Translations under genes and position numbers: made by a program
Notes under the pieces: model-generated
Told to the model about the DNA's origin: nothing
Database searches by the model: none
The model's input: only the letters and a program-made list of their open reading frames with translations
Shown: in pieces, positions 51,717-54,268 of the stretch
Position numbering within the stretch: position 1 is the stretch's first letter
How the letters are laid out: every line of letters begins with the position of its first letter
Source: VGBV01 sp963813725
Lineage (GTDB): Bacteria; Actinomycetota; Thermoleophilia; Solirubrobacterales; 70-9
Length of the DNA stretch: 54,268 nt
Assembly: GCA_963813725.1 (NCBI GenBank)
Contig: CAWFAI010000012.1
Span: forward strand, 1-54,268
Direction of reading: 5' to 3'

Positions 51717-52423
51717 GTACTGATCTTGGGAAGACCCCAGACGTCGTCTCGCCCGAGGAGTGGCAGAAGGCCCGCGAGAAGATGCTCGTGAAGGAGAAGG
51801 AGCACACGCGCGCCGGCGACGCCCTCGCGGCCGAGCGGCGGCGGATGCCGTGGCAGGCCGTCGAGAAGGACTACGAGTTCGTCGGCCCGGACGGGAAGAT
51901 GAGCTTCGAGGACCTGTTCGACGGCCGCCGCCAGCTGGTCGTGTACCGCGCGTTTTACGACCCGGGCATCAAAACGACGGTCGACCCGTACACGTACCCC
52001 GAGCGCGCGTGCGGAGGCTGCTCGTTCATGGCGGACCAGATGGCGCATCCCGCCCACCTGGGCGGTCGCGACACGTCCCTGGCGTTCGTCTCGCGCTCCC
52101 CGCTGGCGCAGATCCAGGACCTCCAGGAGCGCATGGGGTGGCAGCGCATCCCGTGGTACGAGCTCACCGACGACTGGGACAAGGACTTCGACGTCGACCA
52201 GTGGCACGGGACCAACGCGTTCATCCGCACCGACGATGGGATCTTCCGCACGTATTTCATCGACGCCCGCGGTGACGAGGGCATGGGGACGACCTGGAGC
52301 CTCCTCGACATCACCGCGCTCGGACGCCAGGAGAAGTGGGAGGACTCGCCGGAGGGCTACCCGCAGACCGATCCGTACGGATGGTGGAACTACCACGACG
52401 ACTACGAGAAGGACGCGGCGTGA
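51713..52423 (+). CDS. DUF899 thioredoxin-like protein
   Basis: A 236-residue protein of the DUF899 group: 'VVSPEEWQKAREKMLVKEKEHTRAGDALAAERRRMPW', 'GPDGKMSFEDLFDGRRQLVVYRAF', 'CGGCSFMADQMAH', 'FVSRSPLAQIQDLQERMGW' and the C-terminal 'DPYGWWNYHDDY'. A CxxC pair stands at the place of a thioredoxin active site. It is cotranscribed with arsR and the SRPBCC gene, a combination common in actinobacteria. Function is not established. Confidence 0.88.
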   Translation: MSTDLGKTPDVVSPEEWQKAREKMLVKEKEHTRAGDALAAERRRMPWQAVEKDYEFVGPDGKMSFEDLFDGRRQLVVYRAFYDPGIKTTVDPYTYPERACGGCSFMADQMAHPAHLGGRDTSLAFVSRSPLAQIQDLQERMGWQRIPWYELTDDWDKDFDVDQWHGTNAFIRTDDGIFRTYFIDARGDEGMGTTWSLLDITALGRQEKWEDSPEGYPQTDPYGWWNYHDDYEKDAA

Positions 52424-52554
52424 TCGTCGCGCAGGTCCTGGTGGGGCATGTCGGAGGACTCCCCGTAGAGGAGCTGGCGCCGCTCGCGGGCGGCGCCGGC
52501 CTCCTCGCGGCGAGGGAGCTGTGGACGCGCGTTCGCGCCAGAATGATGCGATGA
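52420..52554 (+). CDS. Small 44-residue hydrophobic protein
   Basis: Between DUF899 and the SRPBCC gene, GTG 52420 overlaps the upstream stop (GTGA) and the frame ends at TGA 52552-52554, overlapping the next ATG. The product ('VAQVLVGHVGGLPVEELAPL', then a Gly/Ala stretch and a basic end 'TRVRARMMR') looks like a short membrane hairpin or single span. The tight overlaps on both sides argue that it is translated. Function unknown. Confidence 0.6.
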   Translation: MIVAQVLVGHVGGLPVEELAPLAGGAGLLAARELWTRVRARMMR

Positions 52555-52997
52555 CCGAGCACCCGACCCTGACGATGGAGCGGACCTTCGACGCTCCCGC
52601 CGAGCGCGTCTTCGACGCGTTCACGAGCGAGGAGGTGCTGGCCCGCTGGTTCCACGCCGGCCACGACTGGGAGACCCCGGAGGCGACGGCGGACGTGCGG
52701 GTCGGCGGCGAGGTCCGCATCGTCATGCGGAACCCGCACGAGGACGTCAAGTACGGCGGGCGCGGCAGCTACACCGAGATCGACCCGCCGCGCCGCCTCG
52801 CCTTCACATGGATCTGGGACGACGACCGCGATCAGACCGAGCAGCTGATCGAGATCGACTTCACCGAGACCGACGGCCGCACGACGATGCGCTTCGTCCA
52901 CCGCGACCTCTGGGACGAGGAGGCGGTCGCGAGCCACGAGGGCGGCTGGACCAACGCGTTCGACAACCTGCAGCGCGTGGTCGAGTCCGCGGCCTAG
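52551..52997 (+). CDS. SRPBCC/AHSA1-type protein
   Basis: A 148-residue helix-grip protein: 'TMERTFDAPAERVFDAFTSEEVLARWF', 'DVRVGGEVRIVM', 'GSYTEIDPPRRLAFTWIW', 'LIEIDFTETDGRTTMRFVHRDL' and 'HEGGWTNAFDNLQRVVE'. This is the activator-of-Hsp90-like START family that often accompanies ArsR regulators. It is the last gene of the operon. Its stop codon overlaps the stop of the convergent ligase. Confidence 0.9.
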   Translation: MTEHPTLTMERTFDAPAERVFDAFTSEEVLARWFHAGHDWETPEATADVRVGGEVRIVMRNPHEDVKYGGRGSYTEIDPPRRLAFTWIWDDDRDQTEQLIEIDFTETDGRTTMRFVHRDLWDEEAVASHEGGWTNAFDNLQRVVESAA

Positions 52998-54268
52998 CGC
53001 TCGACCAGCTTCGACTTGACCTCGCTGCGCTCCAGCGAGCCGAACGGGACCAGCTCGACCGCCATCTGGGCGACCAGCGCCTCGCGCAGCCGCTTCGCGA
53101 TCGCGGAGCCCAGGTCTGAGTCGGCCTCGGCGCCCTCGGCCAGCTCGACCGCCACGGGGAGGGGAGGGTCCTGCTTCGGGCCCTCGGCCTTCGGCCGCAC
53201 CACGATCTGCCCGCTGACCTGGGGAGCGAACTCGCCGACCAGCTCTCGCACCGCCGAGGGGAAGACGTTGACGCCGCGGACGATCAGCATGTCGTCGGTG
53301 CGCCCGACGCACCGGATGCGCGGCCCGGTGCGACCGCACGGGCAGGCGCCGGTCTTGACCGTGACGTGGTCGCGGCTGCGGAAGCGCAGCAGCGGCGCCG
53401 CTTGGTGGCAGAGGTGGGTCAGCACCATCTCGCCGCTGGTGCCGTCCTCGATCGCGATCGCCTCGCCCGACTCGGGATCGATCACCTCGAAGTGCACGAA
53501 CCCACGCGCCCCCAGGTGCATCCCGTCCTGCTCCTCGCACTCCCCCCAGATCGAGACCCCGATGTCGCCGATCCCCATCGCCTCGGTCACCCGCGCGCCC
53601 CAGCCCTCCTCCAGCCGGGCGCGGAACGCCGGCTCCCCACCGCCGGGCTCGCCGGCGACCAGCAGGCGCTCGACACTCGATCCCGCCAGGTCAACGCCCC
53701 GCTCGGCCGCCGACTCGATCAGGTACGAGGCGTAGGAGGGAGTGACCGCGACCGCCTCGGGTCGCAGCAGCTCGATCGCCCGCAGCAACCGCTCGGTGTT
53801 GCCGGCCCCGACCGGGATGTGCGAGAGCCCGATCCGCTCCATCGAATCCAGAGCCGCCCCCGCCACCCATGGCCCGGCGCCGTAAGTGGTGACGATCCGC
53901 TGTCCGGCGCTCACGCCGGAGCTCGCGTAGCTGCGCGAGGAGCCGGTGACCCAGTTGTCCAGATCGCCCGCGGTCAGCGGGATGTAGGAGGGGATGCCGG
54001 TCGTGCCGCTGGTCGAGTAGATGCGCGCGATCTCCTCGCGCTCGACGCAAAGGTGCGCGCCGATCGGGCTCTCCGGCGTGGTGCTGTCGCGGAGCTCCTG
54101 CTTGGTGGTCAGCGGCAGCTTCGCGATCTCGTCGAGGCCGCCGGCGTCCGCGGCCGATTCGATCCCGGCGGCGCCCAGCTTCTCCCGGTAGAACGGCGAG
54201 CGCTCGAGCAGGTAGGCGAGCTGCTCGGCGTAGTTCTCCGCGTCGAGGGCCTGCTGCTCAGCCCACGG
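52994..54268 (-). CDS. Phenylacetate-CoA ligase-like enzyme (partial at the window edge)
   Basis: The frame is open to the right end of the window, giving 424 residues without the extreme N-terminus. An internal GTG at 53914 is not the true start, because upstream codons continue the family: 'LAYLLERSPFYREKL', 'LPLTTKQELRDS', and the phosphate loop 'YSTSGTTGIPSYIPLT'. Downstream are 'VTTYGAGPWVAGAA', 'EAMGIGDIGVSIWGECEEQDGMH', 'LLRFRSRDHVTVKTGACPCGRTGPRI' and 'GRTDDMLIVRGVNVFPSAV', ending with 'RSEVKSKLVER' carrying the catalytic-type Lys. It would activate phenylacetate or a similar aryl acid with CoA. Confidence 0.88.
   Translation of the reverse strand, partial: PWAEQQALDAENYAEQLAYLLERSPFYREKLGAAGIESAADAGGLDEIAKLPLTTKQELRDSTTPESPIGAHLCVEREEIARIYSTSGTTGIPSYIPLTAGDLDNWVTGSSRSYASSGVSAGQRIVTTYGAGPWVAGAALDSMERIGLSHIPVGAGNTERLLRAIELLRPEAVAVTPSYASYLIESAAERGVDLAGSSVERLLVAGEPGGGEPAFRARLEEGWGARVTEAMGIGDIGVSIWGECEEQDGMHLGARGFVHFEVIDPESGEAIAIEDGTSGEMVLTHLCHQAAPLLRFRSRDHVTVKTGACPCGRTGPRIRCVGRTDDMLIVRGVNVFPSAVRELVGEFAPQVSGQIVVRPKAEGPKQDPPLPVAVELAEGAEADSDLGSAIAKRLREALVAQMAVELVPFGSLERSEVKSKLVER

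Overview
The window is about 54 kb of very GC-rich, densely packed bacterial DNA. It uses many GTG and TTG starts, has many 1-4 base start/stop overlaps, and encodes Ala/Gly/Glu/Arg-rich proteins. The gene content fits a Gram-positive, monoderm Actinomycetota: an LCP cell-wall ligase, FtsEX, an ECF sigma factor, SecA with a SEC-C tail, split transketolase, and MauE/MauA-like proteins. I would guess class Thermoleophilia (Solirubrobacterales or a relative). That placement is by resemblance only; there is no rRNA gene here and no search was run. No stretch over 300 bases lacks a gene or gene remnant.

Layout. 1-7388: end of the ATP synthase operon (atpD tail, atpC), an M20 deacylase, an LCP protein with a very acidic N-terminus, then a sugar-nucleotide block (UDP-glucose dehydrogenase, nucleotidyltransferase, PGI/PMI) ending in a deleted ABC-ATPase remnant. 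7389-13631: ArfB, a class III cyclase, a second nucleotidyltransferase, ComF, HPF and SecA. 13642-16388: a frameshifted polysaccharide-lyase-like remnant, an M28 peptidase, and prfB with its programmed frameshift. 16385-23490: a FIST protein, an ECF sigma factor/MGMT pair, nadC, a SnoaL protein, an arginase-family enzyme, a DUF1772-like protein, an Fpg/Nei glycosylase and nadA.

23541-28889 is the most unusual part. Two secreted trypsin-like proteases with Lys/Cys tails flank three genes resembling the maturation and light-chain genes of methylamine dehydrogenase: a MauE-thioredoxin fusion, a Tat-exported Cys-rich MauA-like protein, and a MauF/CcdA-like membrane protein fused to a probable beta-propeller.

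28909-36093: a lipoprotein, a PaaK/CapK-like ligase, a WecE/WecD-like amino-sugar pair, two-gene transketolase and topoisomerase IB. 36248-46366: ftsE, ftsX, ctpA, rnr, smpB, a roughly 1,090-residue membrane-anchored coiled-coil protein, an M50 protease and tmRNA (ssrA). 46464-54268: ahcY, small enzymes, a decayed gene with the same Lys/Cys motif, GST and VOC genes divergent from an arsR-DUF899-SRPBCC operon with a clear operator, and a partial phenylacetate-CoA ligase.

Several otherwise good genes carry single-base frameshifts, often in short C runs (transketolase N-subunit, ahcY, the coiled-coil gene). This could be assembly error, so frame breaks should be checked against reads before any biological reading. 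Themes that recur are translation quality control (ArfB, RF2, SmpB, tmRNA, RNase R, HPF), envelope and surface polysaccharide, NAD synthesis (nadA and nadC, no nadB here), and secreted redox or protease functions.
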